Counted from the first letter of the stretch, positions 1 through 6,478 are shown. The stretch is 11,098 nt of DNA from an uncultured Flavobacteriaceae bacterium (GCA_945788155.1 CALZKX010000170.1:1-11098), one strand, 5' to 3'. Translations and numbers: made by a program. Notes: a model not told the origin generated them from the letters alone.

Positions 1-111
1 ATTATTATTAAACCCTTCGGGGATTTTGTTCAACTCTTCCAATGAGCATTTCTCGAAAAAAGCATTTAAAATATTTCTGTTTTTTAGGCTAATATCAAAT
101 TTGTAATTCAT
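1..111 (-). CDS. DinB-like family protein, N-terminal 37 residues (partial)
   Basis: The minus strand is open from an ATG at 111 to the window edge, giving 37 residues that begin MNYKFDISLKNR and end near IPEGFNNN. The phrase 'leucine-x-x-Leu-Asn-Lys-Ile-Pro-x-Gly-Phe' in this position resembles the first helix of DinB/YfiT-type four-helix proteins that are common and multicopy in Flavobacteriia. These often bind a divalent metal through three histidines, but that part lies outside the window, so neither the metal site nor a function can be checked. The gene is divergent from the ArsC-like gene, with about 67 bases between the two starts. The family assignment rests on recalled similarity of a short segment and is moderate; that a coding region starts here is more certain. 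Confidence 0.6.
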   Translation of the reverse strand, partial: MNYKFDISLKNRNILNAFFEKCSLEELNKIPEGFNNN

Positions 112-178
112 TTTTTCTATTAAAAAAGCACGTATTAATTCTAATTGATTTTCTTTGTAAAGTTAATGTTTGTTTATA

Positions 179-541
179 ATGAAAAAAATATACTTCTTAA
201 AAACTTGTAACACGTGCATACGAATTATTAAAGAGCTTGATCCGTCATCAAATTTTGTGTTTCAAGATATAAAAGAACAGCCAATTATTGCTTCTCAGTT
301 AGAAGAAATGCACCAACTAACTGGTAGTTATGAAACTTTATTTAGTAAAAGAGCAAAACTTTATAAAGAAATGGATTTAAAAAACCAATCGCTTAAAGAA
401 GCCGATTTTAAACACTACATTTTAAATCATTATACTTTTTTAAAGCGTCCAGTGATTATTTTAGATAATCAGATTTTTATTGGTAACTCTCAAAAAACGA
501 TTAAAGCAGCCAAATCACAAATAGAAAAATTGTGTTTATAG
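179..541 (+). CDS. ArsC/Spx-family thioredoxin-fold protein
   Basis: A 120-residue protein in the size range of ArsC/Spx/YffB proteins (about 110-140). It opens with a beta strand followed by a CxxC pair at Cys10-Asn-Thr-Cys13, then a helix, and carries the 'SYETLFSKRAKLYKE' region (about 50-64) and a Lys-Arg-Pro-Val segment (89-92) matching the ArsC-fold Arg/cis-Pro strand. The frame is also open to a TTG at 170, but the ATG at 179 places the CxxC at the usual distance from the N terminus, so I chose it. ArsC-fold proteins may reduce arsenate or act as redox or RNA-polymerase-binding regulators (Spx). No arsenic resistance genes are nearby, so arsenate reduction is not supported by context. 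A family-level name is safest. It faces the thioesterase tail to tail with 62 bases between and no clear terminator. Confidence 0.82.
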   Translation: MKKIYFLKTCNTCIRIIKELDPSSNFVFQDIKEQPIIASQLEEMHQLTGSYETLFSKRAKLYKEMDLKNQSLKEADFKHYILNHYTFLKRPVIILDNQIFIGNSQKTIKAAKSQIEKLCL

Positions 542-603
542 GGAATTAAAAAATTGAGGTTTCAAATCCTGAAATTGATTTTAAATATATATAGTAGAAT
601 ATA

Positions 604-1080
604 TCAGACAAGATCCTTAGGCTTTCTACCATATTTTCTAGTATCTTCTTTAGTTAAAATTTTAAAATTATCTGAACGAGGAAAGGTTTCTATTATATCC
701 AAAAGCTCTTTAGAAACTATCCCAAACTTTCGCTTTTTAATATCAATCCATGAAAACAAAATTTCAGCATAAGCTAAGTTTTTACCTTCAGAGTTATAAA
801 AATTGTGCTCAAACATTAAAAATAGGCCATCTGCGCTATATCCAGAAACTTCAAGACTTACTTTTATAGTTTCTCTTGGCTTGATTTCTTTAAAATAATG
901 AATATGCTCATAAAGCGTAATCGGCCCTAAATTATTGTTACGCATTACATCCAAGCTTAGATTGTTATCGGTTAAAAAGGACATTCTAGTATGGCTCATG
1001 TAATCAATATAAGTTGAGTTGCCCAAATGTAAGTTTGCATCAAGGTCACTCCAACGAATTTCAAACTCTTTTATGTACAT
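604..1080 (-). CDS. Acyl-CoA thioesterase, hotdog fold (4HBT/FadM-like)
   Basis: A 158-residue single-domain hotdog protein, close to the usual length of YbgC/FadM-type thioesterases (130-160). The N-terminal strand and helix carry the family signature: Arg9-Trp10-Ser-Asp12-Leu-Asp14-Ala-Asn16-Leu-His18-Leu, followed by Asn-x-x-Tyr-Ile-Asp-Tyr. In 4HBT enzymes an acidic residue here serves as base or nucleophile in hydrolysis of the acyl-CoA thioester. No signal peptide or membrane segment is present, so it should be cytoplasmic. The substrate cannot be read from sequence; long-chain acyl-CoA turnover is only a family-level guess. The start at 1080 leaves the motif at the expected position. 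The gene stands alone, divergent from yicC across about 105 bases, and faces the ArsC-like gene. Confidence 0.85.
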   Translation of the reverse strand: MYIKEFEIRWSDLDANLHLGNSTYIDYMSHTRMSFLTDNNLSLDVMRNNNLGPITLYEHIHYFKEIKPRETIKVSLEVSGYSADGLFLMFEHNFYNSEGKNLAYAEILFSWIDIKKRKFGIVSKELLDIIETFPRSDNFKILTKEDTRKYGRKPKDLV

Positions 1081-1155
1081 ATTCTATTTAATTTCTATCA
1101 ACAAAACTACATTTTTTGTTTGTTATAAGTATAAGGCTTAGTAAAGTCTTTTAAT

Positions 1156-1163
1156 TATCTTTG
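1156..1163 (+). promoter_or_regulatory. Candidate -7 box (TATCTTTG) for the yicC-gmk-nadD operon
   Basis: TATCTTTG matches the Bacteroidota -7 consensus TAnnTTTG exactly and lies 22 bases before the yicC start codon, which would give a leader of roughly 15-20 bases. There is no TTG at the correct 17-21-base distance upstream; the nearest, at 1120-1122, is too far. The assignment therefore rests on one box. In DNA this AT-rich such a box arises by chance fairly often. Confidence 0.45.
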
Positions 1164-1185
1164 TGCAACTTTATAAATAATACAA

Positions 1186-2043
1186 ATGATACAATCAATG
1201 ACAGGTTATGGAAAATCTGTTCTTCAGTTTCCAACTAAAAAAATTTCCCTTGAAATAAAATCGCTCAATAGTAAAAACCTTGATTTGAATACACGAATGC
1301 CGTCGGTGTATCGTGAAAAAGAATTGCATATTAGAAAACTTATTGCTTCACATCTTGTAAGGGGTAAAGTTGATTTTTCGTTGTATTTGGAAATTACAGG
1401 CGAGGAAACCACAAGCAAAGTAAATGAGCCTGTTGTTAAAACGTATATGAAGCAACTTAAAGATATTGTTAATAGTGATGAAACCGAGTTGTTGAAAATG
1501 GCTATTAAAATGCCTGATGCCTTAAGTACTGAACGTGATGATATTAATGCTGATGAGTGGAAACTAATTGAAGATGGTATTAAAGCGACTTTAGAAAAAA
1601 TTAAAGATTACCGGGTCCAAGAGGGCAAAGCACTTGAAAAAGACTTTGTGAATAGAGTTGAAAACATTGACAAGCTACTTGAACAAGTTATCAAAATTGA
1701 CCCAGAACGTATAGAAAACGTTAGAGAGCGTTTAAACAGAGGTATCGCTGAATTAAAGGAAAAAGTTGACGAAAACCGGTTTGAACAAGAACTTGTTTAC
1801 TATATAGAAAAGTTTGACATCACTGAAGAAAAAGTACGTCTTCACAATCATTTAGAATACTTTGTGAAGTCGTTAAATTCAACCGATTCTAATGGTAAAA
1901 AACTAGGGTTTATTGGTCAAGAAATAGGCAGGGAAATTAACACGATTGGATCTAAGGCAAATTACGCACCTATGCAAAAAATGGTGGTTCAAATGAAAGA
2001 TGAGCTGGAAAAAATCAAAGAACAACTATTAAACGTTCTGTAA
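1186..2043 (+). CDS. yicC: YicC/YloC-family endoribonuclease
   Basis: A 285-residue protein, nearly the length of E. coli YicC (287). It starts with the hallmark M-I-Q-S-M-T-G-Y-G-K (1-10) and ends with the DUF1732-type C-terminal domain: Leu-Gly-Phe-x-x-Gln-Glu-x-x-Arg-Glu-x-Asn-Thr-x-x-Ser-Lys-Ala, then a helical Met/Leu/Glu-rich end. The N-terminal YicC domain covers roughly residues 1-155, the middle is a long charged helix, and DUF1732 covers about 200-285. Established knowledge: members are endoribonucleases, and the E. coli protein affects stability of the small RNA RyhB. The substrate in this organism is unknown. It is the first gene of the yicC-gmk-nadD operon, with a 2-base gap to gmk. 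The name follows the family; the old label 'stress-induced protein' is not informative. Confidence 0.95.
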   Translation: MIQSMTGYGKSVLQFPTKKISLEIKSLNSKNLDLNTRMPSVYREKELHIRKLIASHLVRGKVDFSLYLEITGEETTSKVNEPVVKTYMKQLKDIVNSDETELLKMAIKMPDALSTERDDINADEWKLIEDGIKATLEKIKDYRVQEGKALEKDFVNRVENIDKLLEQVIKIDPERIENVRERLNRGIAELKEKVDENRFEQELVYYIEKFDITEEKVRLHNHLEYFVKSLNSTDSNGKKLGFIGQEIGREINTIGSKANYAPMQKMVVQMKDELEKIKEQLLNVL

Positions 2044-2045
2044 TT

Positions 2046-2624
2046 ATGAATAAGGGTAAATTAATAGTGTTCTCAGCACCTTCTGGATCTGGCAAAACAA
2101 CCATTGTTAAACATTTGCTGAAACAACCAGAGCTCAACTTGGAGTTTTCCATTTCTGCTACTTCAAGAGAGAAAAGAGGCGAGGAAATCAATGGAAAAGA
2201 TTATTATTTCCTCTCGGCAAAAGAATTTATTTCAAAAATCAAAAAGGATGAGTTTTTAGAATGGGAAGAAGTGTATCGTGACAATTTTTATGGCACCCTA
2301 AAAACCGAAGTTGAGCGTATTTGGGCATTGGGCAAACATGTTATTTTTGATATTGATGTATCTGGAGGCTTACGCATAAAGCGCAAATTTCCAGAGCAAA
2401 CACTAGCTGTTTTTGTAAAACCTCCAAGTATTGATGAGCTTAAAATTAGGCTCAAAAAACGTAAAACCGAAAGTGCAGACAAAATAAATATGCGTGTTGC
2501 AAAAGCTTCTGCTGAGCTTGCTACTGCACCACTTTTTGATGTGATTATAGAAAATGATTATTTAGAAAATGCTTTAACCGAAGCCTATACATTGGTAAAC
2601 GATTTTGTAAACACAAACACCTAG
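2046..2624 (+). CDS. gmk: Guanylate kinase
   Basis: Catalyses ATP + GMP to ADP + GDP, the essential step to GTP and dGTP, in the cytoplasm. The 192-residue length is normal for short bacterial forms (E. coli 207). A P-loop, Ala11-Pro-Ser-Gly14-Ser-Gly16-Lys17-Thr18, opens the protein. The GMP-binding region reads Ser37-Ala-Thr-Ser-Arg41-x-x-Arg44-x-Gly45-Glu-Glu, then Gly50-Lys-Asp52-Tyr53-Tyr-Phe55. Further on are the Trp-Glu-Glu-Val-Tyr/Asn-x-Tyr-Gly-Thr segment and a Phe-Asp-Ile-Asp-Val-x-Gly-Gly strand, both typical of GMK. The lid region holds the Arg-Leu-Lys-Lys-Arg-Lys cluster. The ATG at 2046 begins 2 bases after the yicC stop, and only 3 bases separate it from nadD, so co-transcription is very likely. 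No key residue is missing. Confidence 0.97.
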   Translation: MNKGKLIVFSAPSGSGKTTIVKHLLKQPELNLEFSISATSREKRGEEINGKDYYFLSAKEFISKIKKDEFLEWEEVYRDNFYGTLKTEVERIWALGKHVIFDIDVSGGLRIKRKFPEQTLAVFVKPPSIDELKIRLKKRKTESADKINMRVAKASAELATAPLFDVIIENDYLENALTEAYTLVNDFVNTNT

Positions 2625-2627
2625 AAA

Positions 2628-3206
2628 ATGAAAATAGGACTTTACTTTGGCACATTTAACCCTATTCATGTCGGTCATTTAACCATAGCCAACCATTTGG
2701 CTGAATATAGCGACCTTGACCAAGTATGGTTTGTGGTTACGCCACATAGTCCTTTTAAAAAGAAAAGCTCTTTGCTTGATGACCATCAACGATTACAAAT
2801 GGTTTACCTAGCAACAAAAGATTATCCAAAATTAAAAGAAAGCAATATTGAATTTGGATTGCCACAACCTAATTATACAGTAAATACCTTAAGTTATTTA
2901 GAAGAAAAATATCCTGATAATGAGTTTGCACTTATTATGGGAGAAGATAACTTAAAGGGGTTTCATAAATGGAAAAACTACGAGGTGATTTTAGCAAGAC
3001 ACAACATTTATGTTTATCCAAGACTATCAGAAGGTAAGGTAGGTCATCAATTTAAAGATCATCCAAATATTATCAAGGTTGATGCGCCAATTATGGAGCT
3101 GTCCTCTACTTTTATTAGAAAATCCATTAAAAACGAAAAGAATATTAAACCGATGTTACCTGAACATGTTTGGCAATATTTGGATGAAATGAATTTTTAC
3201 AAATAA
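2628..3206 (+). CDS. nadD: Nicotinate-nucleotide adenylyltransferase (NaMN AT)
   Basis: Transfers AMP from ATP to nicotinate mononucleotide to give deamido-NAD, the committed step shared by de novo and salvage NAD synthesis. All expected motifs are present: the dinucleotide-binding start Gly-x-Tyr-Phe-Gly8-Thr-Phe10-Asn11-Pro12-Ile-His14-Val-Gly16-His17; a Thr39-Pro-His-x-Pro-Phe43-Lys44 loop with Arg55 downstream; Gly105-Glu-Asp107-Asn108-Leu then Phe112-x-x-Trp115; and Ser159-Ser160-Thr161-x-Ile163-Arg164 near the C terminus. At 192 residues it has the usual single-domain NadD length, without a fused phosphohydrolase. It is the last gene of the operon and is followed directly by a strong hairpin terminator. 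Confidence 0.96.
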   Translation: MKIGLYFGTFNPIHVGHLTIANHLAEYSDLDQVWFVVTPHSPFKKKSSLLDDHQRLQMVYLATKDYPKLKESNIEFGLPQPNYTVNTLSYLEEKYPDNEFALIMGEDNLKGFHKWKNYEVILARHNIYVYPRLSEGKVGHQFKDHPNIIKVDAPIMELSSTFIRKSIKNEKNIKPMLPEHVWQYLDEMNFYK

Positions 3207-3237
3207 AAAACCCTAGACACTTAAAGCCTAGGGTTTT
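3207..3237. terminator. Bidirectional intrinsic terminator between nadD and the Kbp-like gene
   Basis: A perfect 10-bp inverted repeat: AAAACCCTAG at 3207-3216 and CTAGGGTTTT at 3228-3237, around an 11-base loop. The central CCCTAG/CTAGGG core gives stability, and the A/T-rich outer ends supply a U tract on either strand. It begins right after the nadD stop codon and lies 22 bases beyond the end of the convergent Kbp-like gene, so one hairpin can end both transcripts. Confidence 0.9.
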
Positions 3238-3258
3238 GTTCTGTGTAAACTTATAAAT

Positions 3259-3744
3259 TTAATCAAGTGCAGGAATACGCAATACCTGTCCTGGGTAAAT
3301 TAAATCTGGGTCTTTAAGCATTGGTTTGTTTGCTTCAAAAATTACAGGATACTTCATGGCGTTACCATAAAATTTCTTAGCAATTTTCCCAAGCGTATCA
3401 CCACTTACCACAGTATGGAACTGTGCTTCAGGTTCAACGTTTTCAACCGTCATTTGGTCATTTACGGTTGCAATTCCATTGGAATTTCCAACAACCAATA
3501 CTACTTTTTCTTTGGTCGCTTGGTCGTAAGCTGCTCCTCTCACTCTTGCGGCATCACCTTCAATGTAAATTTCTAGGTTTTCTACTTGTAATTGTAAATC
3601 TTTTACCGTTTGCTCCATGTGAGCTGCCGCAGTTGCTTCTGTTTTTCTTTTTGCTTCAAGTGCTTCAGCAGCTTCTTCAGCGTCCGTTTTTCCAATACCA
3701 AAAACTTTTGCTCCTGCATTTTTAATAAATGAAAATATTCCCAT
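3259..3744 (-). CDS. BON and LysM domain protein, Kbp/YgaU-like
   Basis: A 161-residue protein with the architecture of E. coli Kbp (YgaU, 149 residues), a cytoplasmic potassium-binding protein. The N terminus Met-Gly-Ile-Phe-Ser-Phe-Ile-Lys-Asn-Ala-Gly-x-Lys closely resembles that of Kbp and has no signal peptide. A BON domain spans about 45-102, including Val-Gly-Asn-x-x-Gly-Ile-Ala-x-Val-x-Asp-Gln at about 85-97. A LysM domain spans about 109-158, with Val-x-Ser-Gly-Asp-Thr-Leu (113-118), Tyr-Gly-Asn-Ala, Phe-Glu-Ala-Asn-Lys-Pro-Met-Leu and Ile-Tyr-Pro-Gly-Gln-Val-Leu-Arg-Ile-Pro at the end. Unlike the E. coli protein it has an Ala/Glu-rich helical stretch at about 21-44. Potassium binding is known for the E. 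coli protein; here it is inferred from similarity. It is monocistronic, ended by the shared hairpin. Confidence 0.9.
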   Translation of the reverse strand: MGIFSFIKNAGAKVFGIGKTDAEEAAEALEAKRKTEATAAAHMEQTVKDLQLQVENLEIYIEGDAARVRGAAYDQATKEKVVLVVGNSNGIATVNDQMTVENVEPEAQFHTVVSGDTLGKIAKKFYGNAMKYPVIFEANKPMLKDPDLIYPGQVLRIPALD

Positions 3745-3876
3745 TATGTTGTTTGTTTTAAGGTTATTAAATAATATCTCATAAAGTTCTTAAATTGATA
3801 CTGCATCTCCAATTATTGTTAATAACTCTATGCATTGTTTAGACACATTATTTTTTGTGTAGTCACTAAAAAAGAA

Positions 3877-3909
3877 AAACTGCTTAGAAATAGTTATTCT
3901 AAGCAGTTT
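3877..3909 (-). terminator. Intrinsic terminator of the lipoprotein gene
   Basis: A perfect 13-bp inverted repeat, AAACTGCTTAGAA at 3877-3889 and TTCTAAGCAGTTT at 3897-3909, with a 7-base loop. Read on the minus strand it is followed by a T-rich run (TTCTTTTTTAG), as expected of a factor-independent terminator. It lies 27 bases past the end of the minus-strand lipoprotein gene and insulates the Kbp-like gene downstream. Confidence 0.9.
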
Positions 3910-3936
3910 CAAAACTAAAATAACCAACCAAAAATT

Positions 3937-4860
3937 CTAGTTTCTTGTGTTAACCCTTGGGTTGTTTTTCTTTTCTGTTTTTTGTTTACGCTTTTTTTTA
4001 AATTTCGCTTTTTTATCACCAGCAGTTCTCATAAATTCAATATACCCTTTGCCTTCAAATTCGTAATAGGTTCCAGATGTTGGATGGTATAATTCTATAA
4101 GCGCATCATTTATAACGTTTAATTCAAAAAATTCATTGTCAAAATAATCGTAATCTAATGTTAAGGTTTTTAGATAGTTGTTGTTTGCAACATCTTGCAC
4201 ACCATATTTTCCCGTATAATCCCAATAAATGTTATTTAGACTATTTGCGCTTTCGTCTTGTGAGCTTCTAAAATCAGAGTCATCTCCTCCTGATAAAAAC
4301 TGTAAATAGTTCTCGTAATCAAATTCATTTAAAGCGCCTACATCGCTAGTATATGTTTTTTCCCATGCTTCATATTCTTGTAAAAAATAATGGATGTTAT
4401 CGTAGAACACAAAATCGTAATCAAAATTGTTACGTTGGTAACCATGTAAAAAGTAAGAGGTATCATTATTTGGGTTATATAACTCGATTGTATTTGAATC
4501 AATTTGATAGACATCAAAAGTATTGTAGCCATCTATGTCATGGTCTATATCCAAAATCATATCATAAGTTCCATAGCTTCCAACTGGTATCCCAAAACCA
4601 TTTCCTTGGTTTCCAATTCCTACTAAGTTATTGTTTGCATAAAGTGTTCCATTTCTAAAAGAAATTGTAAATGCAATTTGTAAAAATGTGGTTTCGCCAG
4701 TTCCAATGGTTTCATTAATATCTACATACCATAACTCATGAGTATTTAATAACTGGTTTAACGATATTGATGGTTGGTCATCTATAATTATCTCGGTATA
4801 ACAAGAGGTAAATAATAGTGAGACCAACGCAAATCCTGAAAGTAGTTTTAAAGTTTTCAT
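3937..4860 (-). CDS. Lipoprotein of unknown function with internal duplication
   Basis: I place the start at 4860 (MKTLKLLSG), giving 307 residues; an ATG six codons upstream at 4878 is possible but would put extra residues before the signal. A hydrophobic signal segment ends in a lipobox Leu-Phe-Thr-Ser-Cys, lipidated Cys20 from this start, so it should be an outer-membrane or periplasmic lipoprotein. The mature part is acidic and rich in Asp, Asn and Tyr, probably beta-strand. Two segments resemble each other, at about 102-141 and 231-273, each ending in Ile-Glu-Leu-Tyr-x-Pro followed by a Tyr-rich strand. The last 26 residues hold 13 Lys/Arg. Similar Flavobacteriia proteins are, as I recall, sometimes labelled 'nicotinic acid mononucleotide adenyltransferase', evidently spread from nearby nadD. 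Nothing in this sequence supports that: there is no HxGH or SSTxIR motif. Function unknown. Confidence 0.85.
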   Translation of the reverse strand: MKTLKLLSGFALVSLLFTSCYTEIIIDDQPSISLNQLLNTHELWYVDINETIGTGETTFLQIAFTISFRNGTLYANNNLVGIGNQGNGFGIPVGSYGTYDMILDIDHDIDGYNTFDVYQIDSNTIELYNPNNDTSYFLHGYQRNNFDYDFVFYDNIHYFLQEYEAWEKTYTSDVGALNEFDYENYLQFLSGGDDSDFRSSQDESANSLNNIYWDYTGKYGVQDVANNNYLKTLTLDYDYFDNEFFELNVINDALIELYHPTSGTYYEFEGKGYIEFMRTAGDKKAKFKKKRKQKTEKKNNPRVNTRN

Positions 4861-4938
4861 AAGCTTTTTGTTTAACATTTATAATTAGTGCTTTTCAAAT
4901 TGTATGCCATAATTGTAATTCACTGATTATCAAAACGG

Positions 4939-4967
4939 ATTGAAACCTAATATTTTGTGTATTTTTG
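4939..4967 (+). promoter_or_regulatory. Candidate gpsA promoter, -33 ATTG and -7 TATTTTTG
   Basis: ATTG at 4939-4942 and TATTTTTG at 4960-4967 are separated by 17 bases, fitting the Flavobacterium arrangement (TTG, about 17-23 bases, TAnnTTTG). The -7 box ends 22 bases before the gpsA ATG. This is the only place in the window where both boxes occur with proper spacing. The intergenic region is divergent, but I found no matching box pair for the lipoprotein gene on the other strand. Confidence 0.6.
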
Positions 4968-4989
4968 AAAACACAAATTATAATCCCTT

Positions 4990-5991
4990 ATGGCGTCAGA
5001 TTTAAAATATGCGGTTTTTGGAGGTGGAAGTTGGGCAACTGCTATTGTAAAGATGTTATGCGAAAACCTTAATGAAGTAGGTTGGTACATGCGCAACCAA
5101 CAAGCTCTAGAGTATATAAAAAACCATCAGCATAATCCTAGTTATTTAAGCTCTGTTGAGTTTCATTTAGAGCAATTAAAGTTGAGCAATGACATTAATG
5201 AAACAGCAAGTTATGCCGATGTCTTGATTTTTGTGATTCCTTCGGCTTTTGTTTACAAAGAACTTGAAAAACTCACTGTTGATGTATCTAATAAAATAGT
5301 AGTCTCAGCGGTAAAAGGTATTATCCCAGAATCTGGTTTGTTGGTTGGCGAACATTTTCATGATATTTATAACATCCCTTTTGAAAACATTGCTGTTATA
5401 GCTGGGCCGTGTCATGCAGAAGAAGTTGCCTTAGAGCGTTTATCGTATTTAACCATTTCGTGCGCTGATGCTAACAAAGCACAGATAATTGCTAATGCTT
5501 TGAGTAGTGATTACATTAAAACCAAAATCAGTGATGATATTATTGGTACCGAATATGCTGTGATGCTCAAAAATATTTATGCTATTGCTGCTGGAATAGC
5601 GCATGGTTTGGGGTATGGCGATAATTTCCAGAGTGTGTTAATGAGCAATGCCATTCGTGAAATGAAACGCTTTATAAAGAAGATGCATAAAATGAAACGT
5701 AACATTAATAACTCTGCCTATTTAGGGGATTTATTGGTTACTGGTTATTCGGTGTTTTCCAGAAATAGAATGTTTGGGAACATGATAGGTAAAGGTTATA
5801 CTGTAAAATCTGCTATGATGGAAATGAGCATGGTGGCTGAGGGTTACTACGCTACCAAAAGTGCACATTTGCTTAATGAAAAAAACAAAAAGAAAACTCG
5901 TCTTCCAATTATAAATGCTGTTTATGGCATTTTATACGAGGGTAAAGATGCCAAAAAAGAGTTTAAAAAACTGACTGAGAAGCTGGATTAA
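4990..5991 (+). CDS. gpsA: Glycerol-3-phosphate dehydrogenase [NAD(P)+]
   Basis: Reduces dihydroxyacetone phosphate to sn-glycerol-3-phosphate, the backbone for phospholipid synthesis, in the cytoplasm. The 333-residue length is standard (E. coli 339). The Rossmann motif Gly11-Gly-Gly-Ser14-Trp15-Ala follows the first strand. Phe81-Val-Ile-Pro84-Ser and Ala107-Val-Lys109-Gly110 line the cofactor site. Ala138-Gly-Pro-Cys-His-Ala-Glu-Glu-Val-Ala corresponds to the GPSFAxEVA motif with a Cys-His variant. Leu193-Lys194-Asn195 holds the catalytic lysine, and Gly246-Asp-Leu and Ser257-Arg-Asn-Arg260 form the substrate-binding part. The Thr-Gly-Tyr-Ser variant before SRNR departs from the proteobacterial Thr-Cys/Ser form, but I recall it as usual for Bacteroidota. 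Monocistronic, with its own promoter; no clear terminator was seen downstream. Confidence 0.95.
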   Translation: MASDLKYAVFGGGSWATAIVKMLCENLNEVGWYMRNQQALEYIKNHQHNPSYLSSVEFHLEQLKLSNDINETASYADVLIFVIPSAFVYKELEKLTVDVSNKIVVSAVKGIIPESGLLVGEHFHDIYNIPFENIAVIAGPCHAEEVALERLSYLTISCADANKAQIIANALSSDYIKTKISDDIIGTEYAVMLKNIYAIAAGIAHGLGYGDNFQSVLMSNAIREMKRFIKKMHKMKRNINNSAYLGDLLVTGYSVFSRNRMFGNMIGKGYTVKSAMMEMSMVAEGYYATKSAHLLNEKNKKKTRLPIINAVYGILYEGKDAKKEFKKLTEKLD

Positions 5992-6082
5992 TTTATTTGT
6001 GTTTTTAAAAAAATAGTTGAAATTTGTTTAGCGTAGTTTATAAAACATTATAACGATTTCATCAATATAAAGTTAAACGAAA

Positions 6083-6478
6083 TCACTTCACCAAAACACC
6101 TCTTGCTTCCATTAAAGGAATAGGTTGTAAAGCATTCTTGTTAATGGTGTTTTTTCTAAACAAATACGTTTTATCAAACATTTTATTGTTTTCAAAAAAC
6201 GTGACCTTAAATTGGTTGTTAAGTACAAAAAGATCTTCTTGCATTAGCTCAATTTTTGCATAACTTTTAGCTGGTAATAGGTCTAATTTCTTTCTAAATA
6301 TAGAGGTTATTTTATCTTTCGAATACCCATTGGTTACTATAAGGACTACCTCTAAGTCAATATCTTTATTGTTAATGATGTAGGCATTCCAATCATGTGT
6401 CTTATATGTGTTGTTATACTCATTAACAACTGCTACATAAACATCTATTACTTGTGGAATATCAATATCTTTTTTCAT
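6083..6478 (-). CDS. Conserved hypothetical protein downstream of pheS
   Basis: A 131-residue protein with no signal peptide or membrane segment. It alternates short strands with charged turns. Recognisable stretches are Asp29-Trp30-Asn31 near a Tyr-Ile-Ile-Asn-Asn strand, Leu67-Leu68-Pro69-Ala70-Lys71-Ser72, Thr104-Tyr-Leu-Phe-Arg108-Lys-Asn-Thr, and the C-terminal Pro119-Ile-Pro-Leu-Met-Glu-Ala-Arg-Gly-Val. I recall close relatives across Flavobacteriia, often mislabelled 'phenylalanyl-tRNA synthetase subunit alpha' because they sit beside pheS. Nothing in it resembles a class II synthetase, so the label should not be used. It lies on the same strand as pheS, 137 bases downstream, so read-through co-transcription is possible. 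Function unknown. Confidence 0.85.
   Translation of the reverse strand: MKKDIDIPQVIDVYVAVVNEYNNTYKTHDWNAYIINNKDIDLEVVLIVTNGYSKDKITSIFRKKLDLLPAKSYAKIELMQEDLFVLNNQFKVTFFENNKMFDKTYLFRKNTINKNALQPIPLMEARGVLVK

Noticed and set aside
560..574. TTTCA / TGAAA repeat between the convergent ArsC-like and thioesterase genes
   Set aside because: A 5-bp stem without a U tract; not a credible terminator.
554..772. Open frame of about 70 codons on the plus strand
   Set aside because: It lies mostly opposite the thioesterase gene, whose hotdog motifs are intact; the plus-strand translation has no family features.
3423..3725. 100-codon plus-strand frame rich in Leu and Phe
   Set aside because: It is the complement of the Kbp-like gene; its Leu/Phe/Gln bias comes from Ala/Glu/Lys codons read backward.
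3843..3860. ACACA / TGTGT inverted repeat between the Kbp-like and lipoprotein genes
   Set aside because: Only 5 bp with a loop of A/T; expected often by chance in this sequence.
3910..3917. Exact TAnnTTTG box on the minus strand (TAGTTTTG)
   Set aside because: It lies between the end of the lipoprotein gene and that gene's terminator, so a transcript would be stopped at once; most likely chance.
4353..4658. 101-codon plus-strand frame inside the lipoprotein gene
   Set aside because: It is antisense to a gene with lipobox, duplication and terminator; its His/Tyr/Asn-rich translation has no recognisable features.
6054..6083. GATTTC / GAAATC inverted repeat after gpsA, considered as its terminator
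   Set aside because: Arms of 6 bp with an 18-base loop and no U tract; too weak to call.
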